Source: Afipia sp.
Lineage (GTDB): Bacteria > Pseudomonadota > Alphaproteobacteria > Rhizobiales > Xanthobacteraceae
DNA: 64,000 nucleotides
Direction of reading: 5' to 3'
Assembly: GCA_017308595.1 (NCBI GenBank)
Contig: JAFKER010000005.1
Location: forward strand, 692,950 to 756,949
The position numbers and the translations under genes are program-made. Under the pieces are notes generated by a model. That model saw only the letters and a list, made by a program, of their open reading frames with translations, was not told where the DNA came from and ran no database searches. Below are positions 63,620 through 64,000 of this stretch, piece by piece (within the stretch, counting starts at the first letter, position 1; every line of letters begins with the position of its first letter).

Positions 63620-64000
63620 CTATCGTCCGGACGGTGTACGCACGCCGTGCCATGCGTCGCGGACCTGATGATAGTGAACGTCCGGCAGATAATCCGGCGT
63701 GTTGAGGCCGAGGGTACGGACATCAAGACGGCCGATCGCGCTGAGAAGCGTGTAGGACGCGATCACCCGATCCCGCTGCGCCAGAATCTGACGGGAACGC
63801 GCCGCAGTGAGATCCTGCTGGGAATTGAGCACGTCGATGGTGGTGCGCTGTCCCGCCTGTGCCTCGCGCCGAACACCCTGTAGCGCAATGTTGGCGGATT
63901 TCACTTCGGCTTCGGCTGCCGCGAGCGCGACCTTGGTACCCTCGCTGCTGACCCAGGCACTGACTGCAGCAGTCCGCGCCTGATTTCGGACCTGTTCCAG
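63620..64000 (-). CDS. TolC-family outer-membrane efflux channel (C-terminal part, cut by window)
   Basis: The frame is open from the window end to a stop at 63620 and gives 126 C-terminal residues. EQVRNQARTAAVSAW followed by an Ala-rich helix and REAQAGQRTTIDVLNSQQDLTAARSRQILAQRDRV match the second helical hairpin of TolC/OprM-type trimeric channels, and LLSAIGRLDVRTL the closing strand. It faces the RND pump gene, so the export system seems split over both strands. The N-terminal part lies outside the window. Confidence 0.9.
   Translation of the reverse strand: MEQVRNQARTAAVSAWVSSEGTKVALAAAEAEVKSANIALQGVRREAQAGQRTTIDVLNSQQDLTAARSRQILAQRDRVIASYTLLSAIGRLDVRTLGLNTPDYLPDVHYHQVRDAWHGVRTPSGR

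Overview
The window looks like the chromosome of an alphaproteobacterium of the Bradyrhizobiaceae/Nitrobacteraceae (Rhodopseudomonas, Bradyrhizobium or Afipia type; genus not resolved). Grounds: a complete hopanoid locus that includes the 2-methylhopanoid gene hpnP and the aminotransferase gene hpnO, promoters of the alphaproteobacterial general stress sigma factor EcfG (GGAAC-N16-CGTT), an alphaproteobacterial LexA box (GAAC-N7-GAAC), an imuA-imuB-dnaE2 mutasome, and REP-like GC-rich hairpins between genes. This assignment rests on gene content and motifs read by eye, not on a database search.

Bases 1-17379 form a sugar-acid catabolic island. A rightward group (Ldh2-family dehydrogenase, HpcH/HpaI aldolase, UxaA/GarD dehydratase, IlvD/Edd dehydratase, MHS-type transporter) is followed by a leftward group (two SDR dehydrogenases and a xylonate-dehydratase-like IlvD). 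A second rightward operon encodes a CUT1 sugar ABC importer (ATPase, Tat-exported binding protein, two permeases), a DenD-like D-erythronate dehydrogenase, KDG kinase and KDPG aldolase. Together they could import a sugar or sugar acid, oxidise and dehydrate it to 2-keto-3-deoxy acids, and cleave these to pyruvate plus an aldehyde. No transcription factor lies in the visible part.

Bases 17556-20278 hold a gamma-glutamyltransferase-family protein and an NADP-dependent MDR oxidoreductase. Bases 20546-39494 are the hopanoid locus. On the + strand lie hpnP, an HI0933-type flavoprotein, hpnB, hpnC, hpnD, hpnE, shc and hpnG. On the - strand dxs, ispH and hpnH form a unit that couples isoprenoid precursor supply to side-chain addition. 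Then come hpnN, a DUF2147 secreted protein (- strand) and hpnO.

Bases 39549-49004 hold a small Cys-rich exported protein, a TAXI-TRAP transporter with a one-domain biotin carrier, a divergent acyl-CoA carboxyltransferase with no biotin carboxylase in view, a GMC oxidoreductase, an M20D amidohydrolase, and a DUF892 ferritin-like stress protein behind an EcfG promoter.

Bases 49128-57605 are an SOS/DNA-repair island: a DUF4130-UdgX fusion and a helix-hairpin-helix radical SAM protein on the - strand, divergent from imuA-imuB-dnaE2, with one LexA box between them. The window ends with a permuted-looking class III CoA-transferase, an RND efflux adaptor and pump of the heavy-metal type, and the C-terminal end of a TolC-family channel.

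No tRNA, rRNA, CRISPR array, insertion sequence or prophage gene was recognised. No stretch over 300 bases lacks a gene; the longest gaps are 20279-20545 and 10060-10322.
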